Part shown: piece by piece, positions 18,184 through 27,262 of the stretch | Layout: each line of letters begins with the position of its first letter | Position numbering within the stretch: the stretch's first letter is position 1 | Assembly: GCA_018436595.1 (NCBI GenBank) | Contig: JAHDLC010000001.1 | Location: forward strand, 79,060-143,059 | Reading direction: 5' to 3' | DNA: 64,000 nt | From: Synergistaceae bacterium | Lineage (GTDB): Bacteria; Synergistota; Synergistia; Synergistales; Aminobacteriaceae | The notes under the pieces: model-generated | Told to the model about the DNA's origin: nothing | Database searches by the model: none | The model's input: only the letters and a program-made list of their open reading frames with translations | Translations under genes and position numbers: made by a program

Positions 18184-19725
18184 ATGGGCATCTTTGAAAT
18201 GTACTCTTTTTTCCTATACGGCGTTGTTGCCGTGTATCTTTTCATGTTCTTCATGTCCATCAAAATTTCGGACGGACCGCTGTCCTCCGTCTTTTCACTT
18301 ATTTGCCTTGCAAGCGCAGTGTTTGTCCTTGGTGCCGCGTTCCAGTTCAATTCACATACCCTGGATGAAATACTTTTTTTCCAGAAGCTGAAATACCTCG
18401 GAGCCCCCTTTGTTCCGGGGCTTTGGGTCATCTTTGCCCATAGGGTATATTTCCGAAGAAAAATGAGCCTGAGCTTGACCCTGGTTATTCTGCTGATCCC
18501 GGCACTTATCCTTTTTTTCGTCTCGACGAACGAATATCATCGCCTCTACTACGCCGGAATAGACGTCTTTCAGGCCGGGGAGTACCTGTTCAGCAGGAGG
18601 AAGACCGGTCCTCTGTATCTTCTCAATGTGGTGTACGGATACACTGCCGCCGGCTTTTGTCTGTTTTCCTTTTCTTCCGTGTGGGTCAAGAGCCGCACTG
18701 GTCTGAATAACCCCTATTTTCTGCTTCTGGCCGGCCAGCTTCTTTCGGCTGTACTGTTCGGGCTGTACCTGGCGGGCATGACGCCGCTCTGGGTCGACAT
18801 GCTGCCTGTAGGCTATTTTGTCCTTGCGGTATTTTGCGCCGTCGCCATTTTTAAATACGATGTCCTGGAGATAAAGGAGATCCATAATAAAGAGGTCTTT
18901 TCGGAGATCAAGGAGGGGCTCATGCTCGTTTCCGGCGACGGGCTGCTGATCGACTACAACAGATCAGCGCAGACCGTCTTCGGATGGCTCGTTGAAAAAA
19001 ACAGGGGAGCACCCATTTCTTCCCTGGATTCGCGCTTCAATGTCAGCACGGGGGACAAAAATTTCAATATCGGCGTCGGCAGCGGGGATGAAGAGCGGAT
19101 TTACGAGTTTCGTCTCACGGAATTGAAGGAAGGAAGAAAAACAGCGGCTTTTCTCTACATTTTTCTCGACGTCACGGAAAAAATGCGCCTGATCGAGAAA
19201 CTGCGGTACATGGCAGACCATGATTCCCTTACGGGGATATTCAACAGGGCAAGGATACTGGCAGAAATAAAAAAGCTTCTTTCAGCCTGCACATCGGAGG
19301 GCCGCATTTTTTCCCTCTGCATGGTCGATATAGACCATTTTAAAAACATAAATGACAGCTGGGGGCACATCGCCGGAAACAGGATGCTCTGTGAACTCAC
19401 AGCTGTCTGCAGGCGGGTTTTGGGTGAGCGGGGGATCCTCGGGCGCTACGGAGGGGAAGAATTCCTTGTTCTCCTTCCCGATACCGGTGCGGAAGCGGCC
19501 GCCGAAACGGCCGAAAGGCTGAGGAGCGGGATCGAAACCGTGACGGTGGATTATGAGGGGGTATCCCTTCGGGTCACGGTCAGCGTCGGCGTCACGTCCG
19601 CAGATTTTCGCCCCTGTGAAGATGAGACGCTGCACGGTCTCGTCGGCCGCGCCGACCGGGCGCTGTACCGGGCGAAAAACAGCGGCAGGAACCGCGTCTG
19701 CGTCTTCGGGGAAGAGGATCTGTGA
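18184..19725 (+). CDS. 7TM-sensor diguanylate cyclase (7TM-PAS-GGDEF)
   Basis: 513 residues. The first 220 residues form seven hydrophobic helices of the histidine-kinase 7TM sensor type. A PAS-like domain (about 230-325) and a GGDEF domain (about 345-505) follow; the motif reads YGGEEF, an active variant. It should make c-di-GMP from two GTP at the membrane. GGGAGG about seven bases before the ATG supports the start. It is a single-gene unit, preceded by a 240-base gap with only weak promoter-like sequence and followed by a hairpin at 19756-19786. Confidence 0.9.
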   Translation: MGIFEMYSFFLYGVVAVYLFMFFMSIKISDGPLSSVFSLICLASAVFVLGAAFQFNSHTLDEILFFQKLKYLGAPFVPGLWVIFAHRVYFRRKMSLSLTLVILLIPALILFFVSTNEYHRLYYAGIDVFQAGEYLFSRRKTGPLYLLNVVYGYTAAGFCLFSFSSVWVKSRTGLNNPYFLLLAGQLLSAVLFGLYLAGMTPLWVDMLPVGYFVLAVFCAVAIFKYDVLEIKEIHNKEVFSEIKEGLMLVSGDGLLIDYNRSAQTVFGWLVEKNRGAPISSLDSRFNVSTGDKNFNIGVGSGDEERIYEFRLTELKEGRKTAAFLYIFLDVTEKMRLIEKLRYMADHDSLTGIFNRARILAEIKKLLSACTSEGRIFSLCMVDIDHFKNINDSWGHIAGNRMLCELTAVCRRVLGERGILGRYGGEEFLVLLPDTGAEAAAETAERLRSGIETVTVDYEGVSLRVTVSVGVTSADFRPCEDETLHGLVGRADRALYRAKNSGRNRVCVFGEEDL

Positions 19726-19755
19726 CTTCTCCCCGGTTCTCAGGGAAAAAGTGAA

Positions 19756-19786
19756 AGGCCCGGGGTGCTACGAACGCCCCGGGCCT
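19756..19786 (-). terminator. Hairpin between convergent genes
   Basis: Stem AGGCCCGGGGTG / CGCCCCGGGCCT. The T tract lies on the minus-strand side (TTTCACTTTTT), so it mainly serves the Xaa-Pro peptidase gene but can stop both. Confidence 0.7.
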
Positions 19787-19841
19787 GTGTGAGTTCCGTT
19801 CGGATGTCCCGTGCTGTCCCCGGATGGCAGGGGGAAGCCCT

Positions 19842-20954
19842 TTATCCCGGGATGCAGACCGAGTCCAGGTCCCTCGGGAAGTGGTTCAGCGCTTCGCCCG
19901 TTCCGTCGGCCCTGACCGCAACGATGTTTTCGATCCTGACTCCGAACTTGCCGGGCAGGTAGATGCCCGGTTCCACGCTGAAGACGTTCCCCGGCTCCAG
20001 GGGCCTGTCGTTGCCCTCGATCATGTAGGGGGATTCGTGGACCGCCAGACCTATTCCGTGGCCGACCCGGTTGAAGAAGAACTCGCCGTATCCCGCGTCG
20101 ATGATGACCTGCCGGGCCGCTCTGTCCACGTCCTGTCCCGTGGCGCCGGGCTTCACGGCAGCCTCTCCCGCAGCCTGGGCCTGCCTGACGATCTCGTACA
20201 CCTTCTTCTGCTCCTCCGTGGGGGTGCCGGTAAAGAAGGTCCGGGTGGTGTCCGAGCAGTAGGACTTGTACCGTCCGCCGAGGTCGAGGATGATCACGTC
20301 GTTTTCTTCAATGATCCTCTGATCGCCGCCGTAGTGTGGCATGGAGCCGTTGGGGCCGCTGGCCACGATGGGGGAGAAGGAAATTTCGTTGGAGCCCGCT
20401 TCCTCGAAGAACTCCGGAATCTTTTTGGCGATCTGCCGTTCCGTCATGCCCGGCCGGATGAAACGGAGCAGTTTGCCCACCACGGCATCCACGATGCGGG
20501 ACGCTTCCCTCATCACCGCAAGCTCATCTTCATCCTTGCGGGAGCGGAGAGGATCCAGGACGCCCGCCCCGTTGCACATCCGGAGATCCATGGTGTCCCG
20601 TACGGCGAGCATGTCCACCGCCCTGACGCCGTCGTTGAAGGCGATCTTTCCCCCGACGACGCCCAGGTGTTCGCAGCCCCGCCTGAAGGCGCCCGTGAAT
20701 CCCTCGTGGTCGTTCCATTCAGCGTAGAAGGGGACGTCTCCGAAGGCGTTGACCATCTCCTCCTTATAAAGCAGGGGCGTCATGGCGAAACACCGTCCGT
20801 CCTTCGACACCATGAGCCCCCTGACCCTTTCGTCGGGGTGGGTGTCCAGCCCGCTGATGTACTCCAGGTCCGTGGAAGGGCCGAGGTACATGGCGTCGAG
20901 CTTCAGTTTCTTCAGTTCTTCTGCAAGCGCTTCCAGTCTCTTCCGATTGATCAT
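19842..20954 (-). CDS. Xaa-Pro aminopeptidase (M24 family)
   Basis: 370 residues, normal for the short PepQ/PepP type. An N-terminal creatinase-like domain (1-130) precedes the pita-bread catalytic domain. Metal ligands are visible in DLGGRYKSYCSDTTR (two aspartates), HGIGLAVHE (histidine), VEPGIY and RIENIV (glutamates). It removes N-terminal residues before proline in the cytoplasm, consistent with a peptide-consuming lifestyle. AGGAGG lies six bases before the ATG. Divergent from the DUF3798 transporter operon. Confidence 0.93.
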   Translation of the reverse strand: MINRKRLEALAEELKKLKLDAMYLGPSTDLEYISGLDTHPDERVRGLMVSKDGRCFAMTPLLYKEEMVNAFGDVPFYAEWNDHEGFTGAFRRGCEHLGVVGGKIAFNDGVRAVDMLAVRDTMDLRMCNGAGVLDPLRSRKDEDELAVMREASRIVDAVVGKLLRFIRPGMTERQIAKKIPEFFEEAGSNEISFSPIVASGPNGSMPHYGGDQRIIEENDVIILDLGGRYKSYCSDTTRTFFTGTPTEEQKKVYEIVRQAQAAGEAAVKPGATGQDVDRAARQVIIDAGYGEFFFNRVGHGIGLAVHESPYMIEGNDRPLEPGNVFSVEPGIYLPGKFGVRIENIVAVRADGTGEALNHFPRDLDSVCIPG

Positions 20955-21337
20955 GGATATCCTCCTGAAGTGGTTTTGCCCGCAGAAAGCCCATTCCCTG
21001 CCTGCGGAGCGGAATTTCCCGAACGGGATGATTTGCCCCCGTCCGGTTTTTTTCTCTTGCCATAATAATACTTCTCTTATTCATAATCCATACGAAAGGC
21101 ATACCACCCTAAGGATAGAACCAGTAACGGACCGGCTGGAATTTTAAAATTCCTTTATTGCATGCCATGAATTATATCTATTTCTTTATTTTTTTTAAAG
21201 ATATATGAATGATGGTATGCTTTATGGGAAATTCCAGTAGTGTTGACGAAAGAATGGGTCAGGAATATGATTGCAGCACTGCCGGTTATTTCTGCAGAAA
21301 CAGCCGGAACTTTTGCATGTGAAAGGGAGGGAAATGA
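20955..21337. promoter_or_regulatory. Divergent regulatory region with several inverted repeats
   Basis: This gene-free stretch holds a perfect 16-bp palindrome (GGAATTTTAAAATTCC, 21138-21153) and an inverted pair GCATACCA (21099-21106) / TGGTATGC (21213-21220). It also has an AT-rich hairpin (ATATCT...AGATAT near 21173-21205). It separates the peptidase gene from the DUF3798 ABC operon, whose promoter is listed separately. Confidence 0.5.
21243..21271 (+). promoter_or_regulatory. Sigma-70-type promoter for the DUF3798 transporter operon
   Basis: TTGACG and TATGAT are separated by exactly 17 bases, about 65 bases upstream of the solute-binding gene. Confidence 0.72.
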
Positions 21338-22453
21338 ATGAAGAAGGTATTTGGTTTGCTGCTGGTTGCAGTCATGCTCTTCGGCCTTTGCGCTCCGGTT
21401 CTTGCCGGCTCCGGGAAGGTTGCGATTGTAACCAACACCGTTTCTCAGAACGAGGAAGAGTACCGTTCCGCCCAGGAGATGGTCGCGAAGTACGGCGACA
21501 GGATCGTCCACGTGACGTGGCCCGACAATTTCATGGCCGAGCAGGAGCAGATGGTCAGCGTCGTCGCCAAGCTCGCCTATGACCCGGACGTGAAGGCTCT
21601 GGTCATCAACCAGGCCGTACCGGGAACGAACGCGGCGGTGGACAAGCTGCTCGAGACACGGGACGATGTCTTTATCGTCTACAGCACTCCCCAGGAGAAT
21701 CCCCCCGATGTGGCGTCCAGGGCCCAGCTCATCCTGCAGCCCGACGAACTGGCCATGGGCAACGCCATTCCCGTCCAGGCCAAGAAGCTCGGCGCAAAGG
21801 TCTTTGTTCACTATTCCTTCCCCCGCCACATGTCCCAGGTGCTTCTTTCCTCCCGCAGGGAGCTCATGAAGAAGAAGTGCGCCGAGATCGGCCTCGAGTT
21901 CGTGGACGCCACGGCTCCGGACCCCACCGGCGACTCCGGTCTTCCCGGCGCCCAGCAGTTCATCCTTGAGGACGTGCCGAAGATGGTGGCGAAATACGGC
22001 AAGGACACGGCGTTCTTCTCCACGAACTGCGCCATGCAGATCCCCCTGATCAAGGCTGTCGTCGATACCGGCGCCATCTATCCCCAGCCCTGCTGCCCGT
22101 CGCCCTACCACGGCTTCCCCACGGCTCTCGGCATCGAGTCCGACAGCTCCAAGCCCGGCGACCTCCAGCACGTCATCGATGAAACCCGGCGGATCCTGAA
22201 GGAAAAGGGCATGTCCGGCAGGCTTTCCACGTGGCCGGTGCCCGTGGCCATGATGTCCACCGTGGCCTCCACGGAGTACGCCTTCAAGGTCATTGCGGGC
22301 GAAGTTCCCTTCGACACGCTCGACATCAAGGTCCTCGAGCAGTGCATGGCCGATTACGCGAAGGTCGCGGTCACGACCAATCCCTACGTTGACGAAGCGG
22401 GCAAGAAGTACGACAACTACCTGTTCGTCCTGATGGACTTCCTGACCTACTAA
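21338..22453 (+). CDS. DUF3798 periplasmic solute-binding protein
   Basis: 371 residues with a cleavable signal peptide (1-23, APVLAG). The mature part has the periplasmic-binding-protein type 1 look (GKVAIVTNTVSQNEEEY, a substrate cleft region with PQPCCPSPYHGFPTALG). It matches the DUF3798 group known mainly from Synergistetes and some Firmicutes. It is followed by an RbsA-type ATPase and two membrane permeases, so it should deliver the ligand to that importer. Ligand unknown; nucleosides, sugars or amino-acid derivatives are possible by analogy with BmpA and RbsB systems. AAGGGAGG precedes the start. Confidence 0.85.
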   Translation: MKKVFGLLLVAVMLFGLCAPVLAGSGKVAIVTNTVSQNEEEYRSAQEMVAKYGDRIVHVTWPDNFMAEQEQMVSVVAKLAYDPDVKALVINQAVPGTNAAVDKLLETRDDVFIVYSTPQENPPDVASRAQLILQPDELAMGNAIPVQAKKLGAKVFVHYSFPRHMSQVLLSSRRELMKKKCAEIGLEFVDATAPDPTGDSGLPGAQQFILEDVPKMVAKYGKDTAFFSTNCAMQIPLIKAVVDTGAIYPQPCCPSPYHGFPTALGIESDSSKPGDLQHVIDETRRILKEKGMSGRLSTWPVPVAMMSTVASTEYAFKVIAGEVPFDTLDIKVLEQCMADYAKVAVTTNPYVDEAGKKYDNYLFVLMDFLTY

Positions 22454-22513
22454 GGGTAAAAGAGGCTGTACCAGGCGAAAGTTATATTCACAACAGGCTG
22501 CAGCAAGAGTGGT

Positions 22514-22623
22514 GTCCGGGGACGAGCGGATTTTTCAACGAAGCGGGAGGCTTGGGAGCGATTTTTTCGGAGCGCTTCCGGTCCGGACCGCAGGGGTTGA
22601 ATCCGTTCGCCCCCGCTTTTTTT
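22514..22623 (+). terminator. Long imperfect stem-loop with T tract between binding protein and ATPase genes
   Basis: GTCCGGGGACGAGCGGATTT... pairs imperfectly with ...TTGAATCCGTTCGCCCCC, followed by GCTTTTTTT. It would act as a partial terminator, giving more binding protein than transporter, a common arrangement. Pairing was judged by eye. Confidence 0.5.
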
Positions 22624-22663
22624 GCGGCCGTCATGCCGATTTTGAAATACAGGGGGTAATGCG

Positions 22664-24280
22664 TTGAGCGACAGCCTTCTCCAGTTCAGGAATATTTCAA
22701 AGAGCTATTATGGAAACAGCGTTCTGGCAAACATCAATTTTGATGTCAGGAAGGGCGAAATCCACGCCCTCATCGGAGAGAACGGCGCCGGAAAATCCAC
22801 GCTGATGAATATCCTCTTCGGCATGCCCGTCATTACGGGCACCGGCGGATACGAGGGAGACGTCCTGATCGACGGAGAGAAAATCAGCTTCAAGTCCCCT
22901 CACGAGGCAATGTATGCCGGAATAGGCATGGTCCACCAGGAATTCATGCTCATACCAGGCTACTCCATTACGGAAAACATCAAGATCAACAGGGAAATCA
23001 CCACGCCGAACCCGGTCTCCCGTATCTTCGGGAAACGGCTTGAAACCCTCGACATGGCCTCCATGAACGCCGATGCCCGAAAAGCCCTGGACAAGCTCGA
23101 CATGAACATCGAGGAGTTTACGCAGGTTGCGGGGCTTCCGGTGGGGCACATGCAGTTCGTCGAAATAGCCCGGGAAATCGACAAAACAGGGATCAAAATA
23201 CTCGTTTTCGACGAGCCCACGGCGGTACTCACTGAATCGGAGGCACAGAACCTTTTGGCAGCGGTCAAACGGCTTGCTGCCAAGGGCATCGGCATTATCT
23301 TTATCAGCCACAGGCTTGATGAGATCATCAGCGTTGCCGACAGGGTCACCATCCTCCGGGACGGTGAGCTTGTGGCCACAAAGGACATCAAAGACACCAA
23401 TGCCGTGGAAATCGCCGCCCTGATGATCGGCCGAAAGGTTGCCATCGACCGGGTCCAGTCCGACAGGCGCAGGATTTCGGACGAAATTATCCTGAGCCTG
23501 AAAGACCTTCATGTAGGTATGCCCGGCGAGATGGTCCGGGGCATCGACCTCGACATCCGGAAGGGAGAAATCGTCGGCATCGGCGGTCTTGCGGGGCAGG
23601 GCAAGCTCGGCATTGCCAACGGCATCATGGGAACCTATCCGGCCAGGGGCGACGTGGTCTTCAACGGCAAACCCATGATCCTGGGCGACCCCCGTGCCGC
23701 CATGGCCTCGGGGATGGGATTCGTCAGCGAGGACAGGAAAGGCGTCGGCCTTCTGCTCAACGAGTCCATCGAGCTGAACATCGCCTTTACAGCCATGCAG
23801 GTGGGAAACAAATTTCTGAAGCAGGGAGGCCCTTTCCGCTTCCAGGATGACGACGGGATTCGGAAGCATGCCCTGAAGATGATCAAAGACCTTGATATCC
23901 GCTGCGAGTCCCCCGTCCAGCACGCCGGCAGCCTGAGCGGCGGCAACCAGCAGAAGGTCTGCGTAGCCAGGGCCCTCACCCAGGATCCGGTCTTTCTTTT
24001 CGTCTCGGAGCCCACGAGGGGCATCGACATCGGCGCGAAGAAGCTGATCCTCGACCTGCTGCTGAAGCTCAACGAAGAGGAGGGGATGACTATCGTCATG
24101 ACCTCTTCCGAACTGGCGGAGCTGCGGAGCATCTGTGACAGGATCGTCATCGTCTGCGAGGGCAAGGTGGAAGGCGTGCTGCCGCCCGATGCCTCCGACG
24201 CGGAATTCGGCCTGATGATGTCCGGCAGCCGGGGCGGAAAAACGGAAGATTCACCGGAGAGGAGTGCCGATCATGGCTGA
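22664..24280 (+). CDS. ABC transporter ATPase, RbsA/MglA type (two ATPase domains)
   Basis: 538 residues with two tandem ABC domains. The first has Walker A GENGAGKST and Walker B LVFDEPTA but a degenerate signature (PVGHMQ). The second has a degenerate Walker A (GLAGQGKLG) and a normal signature LSGGNQQK. This split degeneracy is usual for RbsA-type ATPases. It powers the importer with the two permeases downstream. The start is TTG 22664, seven bases after AGGGGG; a nearer ATG at 22659 runs into a stop after two codons. Confidence 0.93.
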   Translation: MSDSLLQFRNISKSYYGNSVLANINFDVRKGEIHALIGENGAGKSTLMNILFGMPVITGTGGYEGDVLIDGEKISFKSPHEAMYAGIGMVHQEFMLIPGYSITENIKINREITTPNPVSRIFGKRLETLDMASMNADARKALDKLDMNIEEFTQVAGLPVGHMQFVEIAREIDKTGIKILVFDEPTAVLTESEAQNLLAAVKRLAAKGIGIIFISHRLDEIISVADRVTILRDGELVATKDIKDTNAVEIAALMIGRKVAIDRVQSDRRRISDEIILSLKDLHVGMPGEMVRGIDLDIRKGEIVGIGGLAGQGKLGIANGIMGTYPARGDVVFNGKPMILGDPRAAMASGMGFVSEDRKGVGLLLNESIELNIAFTAMQVGNKFLKQGGPFRFQDDDGIRKHALKMIKDLDIRCESPVQHAGSLSGGNQQKVCVARALTQDPVFLFVSEPTRGIDIGAKKLILDLLLKLNEEEGMTIVMTSSELAELRSICDRIVIVCEGKVEGVLPPDASDAEFGLMMSGSRGGKTEDSPERSADHG

Positions 24281-25349
24281 GATGAACGGAAACGGAAACA
24301 ACCTTGCGCGGGCCTCCCGGAACCTGCTGGGAGATATCGGCCTCCCCACGGTGATCATTGCCGTCTTCTGGGTACTCACCCTGGTCGCCGGCCACTTCGT
24401 GGGGATTTCCATGTCCACCCTCGTGAGCGACACCATCAAGCGGGCCGGAATGAACGGCATCCTCGTCCTCGCCATGGTGCCCGCCATCCAGTCGGGCACG
24501 GGGCCGAACTTCGCCCTTCCCATCGGCATCGTCTGCGGGCTCCTGGGCCTCGTCACCGCCATCGAGATGGACCTGACGGGAATGACCTGGCTCCTGACAT
24601 CCTTCGCCCTCGCCTTACCCCTCGCGGCCGCTGTGGGCTACGGCTACGGCAAGCTGATGAACGCCGTCAAGGGTTCCGAAATGACCATCGCCACTTATAC
24701 GGGCTTCTCCATCGTGGCCCTCATGTGCCTGGCGTGGCTCATGATTCCCTTCCGCAACCCGAAAATGGGCTGGTTCATCGGCAAGGGGCTCCGGGAGACC
24801 ATCCAGCTCGACGCCGTGGGAGGAGCCCAGATCCTCAACAACTTTCTTCTGTTCACCGTGGGTGATGTGATCGTTCCCACGGGTCTTCTTCTTACCTTTG
24901 CCTTTTTCGCCTTCCTCGTCTGGCTTTTCTTCAGGTCGAAGCTCGGAATCGCCATTTCCGCCGGAGGCATCAATCCGAAATTCGCCCAGGCCGCCGGTCT
25001 GAACATCGACCGGAATCGGGTGCTGGCAAACGTGGTTTCAACCATCCTCGGCGCCATCGGGATCATCGTCTACTCCCAGAGCTACGGGTACGCCCAGCTC
25101 TACACTGCACCCCTGATGATGGCCTTCCCCGCCGTAGCGGCAATCCTCATCGGCGGAGCCACCGCCTCCCGGGCGAAGGTGTCCCACGTGGTCATCGGCG
25201 TCGTCCTCTTCCAGGGACTGCTCACCACGGCCCTCCCGGTGGCCAACGAAATCTTCGTCGGCACCGACCTGTCGGAAATCATGCGGATGATCATCCAGAA
25301 CGGAATCATACTTTACGCCCTGACCCAGGTAAAAAGAGGTGTACAGTGA
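24273..25349 (+). CDS. ABC transporter permease, branched-chain/ribose type (first)
   Basis: About 358 residues with at least eight hydrophobic helices and the conserved cytoplasmic loop of BPD_transp_2 permeases (AQAAGLNIDRNRVLANVVSTI). Forms the channel with the second permease. ATG 24273 follows GGAGAGGAG by eight bases and overlaps the ATPase stop. A GTG at 24264 in frame lies inside that ribosome site and is unlikely. Confidence 0.9.
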   Translation: MAEMNGNGNNLARASRNLLGDIGLPTVIIAVFWVLTLVAGHFVGISMSTLVSDTIKRAGMNGILVLAMVPAIQSGTGPNFALPIGIVCGLLGLVTAIEMDLTGMTWLLTSFALALPLAAAVGYGYGKLMNAVKGSEMTIATYTGFSIVALMCLAWLMIPFRNPKMGWFIGKGLRETIQLDAVGGAQILNNFLLFTVGDVIVPTGLLLTFAFFAFLVWLFFRSKLGIAISAGGINPKFAQAAGLNIDRNRVLANVVSTILGAIGIIVYSQSYGYAQLYTAPLMMAFPAVAAILIGGATASRAKVSHVVIGVVLFQGLLTTALPVANEIFVGTDLSEIMRMIIQNGIILYALTQVKRGVQ

Positions 25350-26638
25350 TGGACGGACTCAACAGGAACTCGAACGGCGCAGGATCCTGGATTCTTGAAA
25401 ACCTGGTGACCATTATCTTCGTGGCTTTTACCCTCTTCGGCTTCATGGTCTCCAGCGGGGTATCCGTGGGTTACTTCTTCTCCGAGCTCTCCAGCAGAGT
25501 GTTCCGGAACTCCTTCCTCGTCCTCTCTCTTATCATCCCGGTCCTTGCAGGTCTCGGGCTCAACTTCGGCATTGTCATCGGCGCCATGTCCGGCCAGGTG
25601 GCCATCGCCATCGCCCGCTACTTTGAAATGGGAGGTCTGTCGGGCCTCCTGTTCTGCTTCGCCGTGGCCATGGTGGCTGCGGCTTTCTGCGGCTACTTCA
25701 CCGGGAAGCTCTACAACAAGACCCGTGGCCAGGAAATGATCGCCAGCCTCATCGTCGGGTTCTTCGCCAACGGCATTTACCAGTTCCTCTTCCTCTTTGT
25801 CGTCGGCGTGATTATCGCCGTTCCCGCAACCCATCCCATGATCAAGCCCGACGGCATCGGCATACGGATGACCGTGGACCTTGTTCCGGTCAAACAGGGT
25901 GGTCTGAAATACGCCCTGGACAACATTTACCAGATCCCCTTCGTCCATGCTCTTCTTATCGTTGCGGTGGGACTGCTCCTGCTGCTGGCCGTCCGGTACT
26001 GGCTCAACATACGGAAAGGCCGCTCCTACCTGAACAGCCCCTTGTCCCTCGTCGTCAACGGCGGCCTGTGTCTCGCCATCGCAGGTGTGGCGATCCACGC
26101 CATGGTCACGAAATCACCGCTCATGATGGTGCGCAAGGTTCCCGTGGTAACGGGGCTGCTGATCATCGGCCTCTGCGTGTTCACGGTTCTCATCATGAAG
26201 ACCAAGCTGGGGCAGGATTTCCGGTCGGTGGGTCAGAGCCAGCACACGGCGGAAGTCTCGGGGATCAACGTGGACAGGACGAGGATAATCGCCACCATGA
26301 TCTCCACCGTACTGGCGTCCTGGGGGCAGATCATCTACCTCCAGAACATGGGCACTCTGAACACCTACAACGCCCACACCCAGATAGGCATGTTCTCCGT
26401 GGCGGCCCTTCTCGTCGGCGGCGCCTCCACCTCGAAGGCCGGCATAACCCACGCCATCTTCGGGACCATCCTCTTCAACGCCATGTTCATCATGTCGCCC
26501 GAGATCGGCCAGTCCCTCTTCGGACAGGCCATACTGGGAGAATACTTCAGGACCTTCATGGTCTACGGCGTCATCGGCGTGGCCCTTGGCATCCACGTCT
26601 GGAAGGCCAACAAGAAGAGCCGGATCATGGTGGAATAA
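25349..26638 (+). CDS. ABC transporter permease, branched-chain/ribose type (second)
   Basis: About 429 residues, longer than its partner, with some ten hydrophobic helices and the matching loop (AEVSGINVDRTRIIATMISTV). Start and previous stop overlap as TGATG, so the two permeases are made together. A GC-rich hairpin at 26681-26720 ends the operon. Confidence 0.9.
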   Translation: MDGLNRNSNGAGSWILENLVTIIFVAFTLFGFMVSSGVSVGYFFSELSSRVFRNSFLVLSLIIPVLAGLGLNFGIVIGAMSGQVAIAIARYFEMGGLSGLLFCFAVAMVAAAFCGYFTGKLYNKTRGQEMIASLIVGFFANGIYQFLFLFVVGVIIAVPATHPMIKPDGIGIRMTVDLVPVKQGGLKYALDNIYQIPFVHALLIVAVGLLLLLAVRYWLNIRKGRSYLNSPLSLVVNGGLCLAIAGVAIHAMVTKSPLMMVRKVPVVTGLLIIGLCVFTVLIMKTKLGQDFRSVGQSQHTAEVSGINVDRTRIIATMISTVLASWGQIIYLQNMGTLNTYNAHTQIGMFSVAALLVGGASTSKAGITHAIFGTILFNAMFIMSPEIGQSLFGQAILGEYFRTFMVYGVIGVALGIHVWKANKKSRIMVE

Positions 26639-26680
26639 AGAGAGTCCGGGGCAGGCAGGCAGCCCCGCCGCCGGACAACC

Positions 26681-26720
26681 AGCGCCCCCCGCCTTTCCGG
26701 CAAGGAAAGGGGGGGGCGCT
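26681..26720 (+). terminator. GC-rich hairpin ending the DUF3798 transporter operon
   Basis: AGCGCCCCCCGCCTTTCC pairs with GGAAAGGGGGGGGCGCT over a 5-base loop. The T tract is weak (GTTGTTAC). A sister hairpin with the same left arm lies at 37249-37290. Confidence 0.68.
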
Positions 26721-27262
26721 GTTGTTACATTCTCGTACTCTTTCGCGCAACAACAAGTTTTACCTCTCAATCGTTTTTTCAACAGTCATGTGAATGGAAA
26801 TCGCAGTATGCCAAGTCGGAAAAACAAAAAATCAATAGCGATGCAAATTTCTGCGCCTGTATTGGAAGAAAAACAGTATCACTGGTTTTCTTCCTAAAAT
26901 ATTCTCATTACCCAGAAAAGCCATTATGTTTTGGGACACTATTCAGGACAATTTACAGCTGTCAGGAGATGAAATATCTTACACTTGTCTCAGCTGAGTA
27001 TGTTATTTCTAAATTTTTCATCGTGTTTTCGGGAGATGTTAAAGGGGGAAATCCGGTTCTCTCTTGATATGTGAAGTATTGGGGGCCATCTTCAGATAGT
27101 AGTCCCTAAGGAAAACTGAAGTTCCCAATTTAAAGCCTTCTTTGCCTTGTGTTTTTAACCATCTGATTCCCGAATGATTCCCGAAATTTGAGGCAGACTT
27201 ATTTGCTCTTTTTCCGTCAACTTATGCAATTCCATACGACGTGCCAAGGAGAGAGAATGATA
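26721..27262. other. AT-rich intergenic stretch, no gene seen
   Basis: About 540 bases, clearly richer in A+T than the preceding operon, without a frame that has both a ribosome site and coding character. It marks the left edge of the lower-GC block that starts with the CapA-like gene and probably holds that gene's promoter. Confidence 0.5.

Noticed and set aside
22454..22663. Riboswitch between the DUF3798 gene and its ATPase
   Set aside because: No known riboswitch core was recognised; a simple hairpin with T tract explains the structure.
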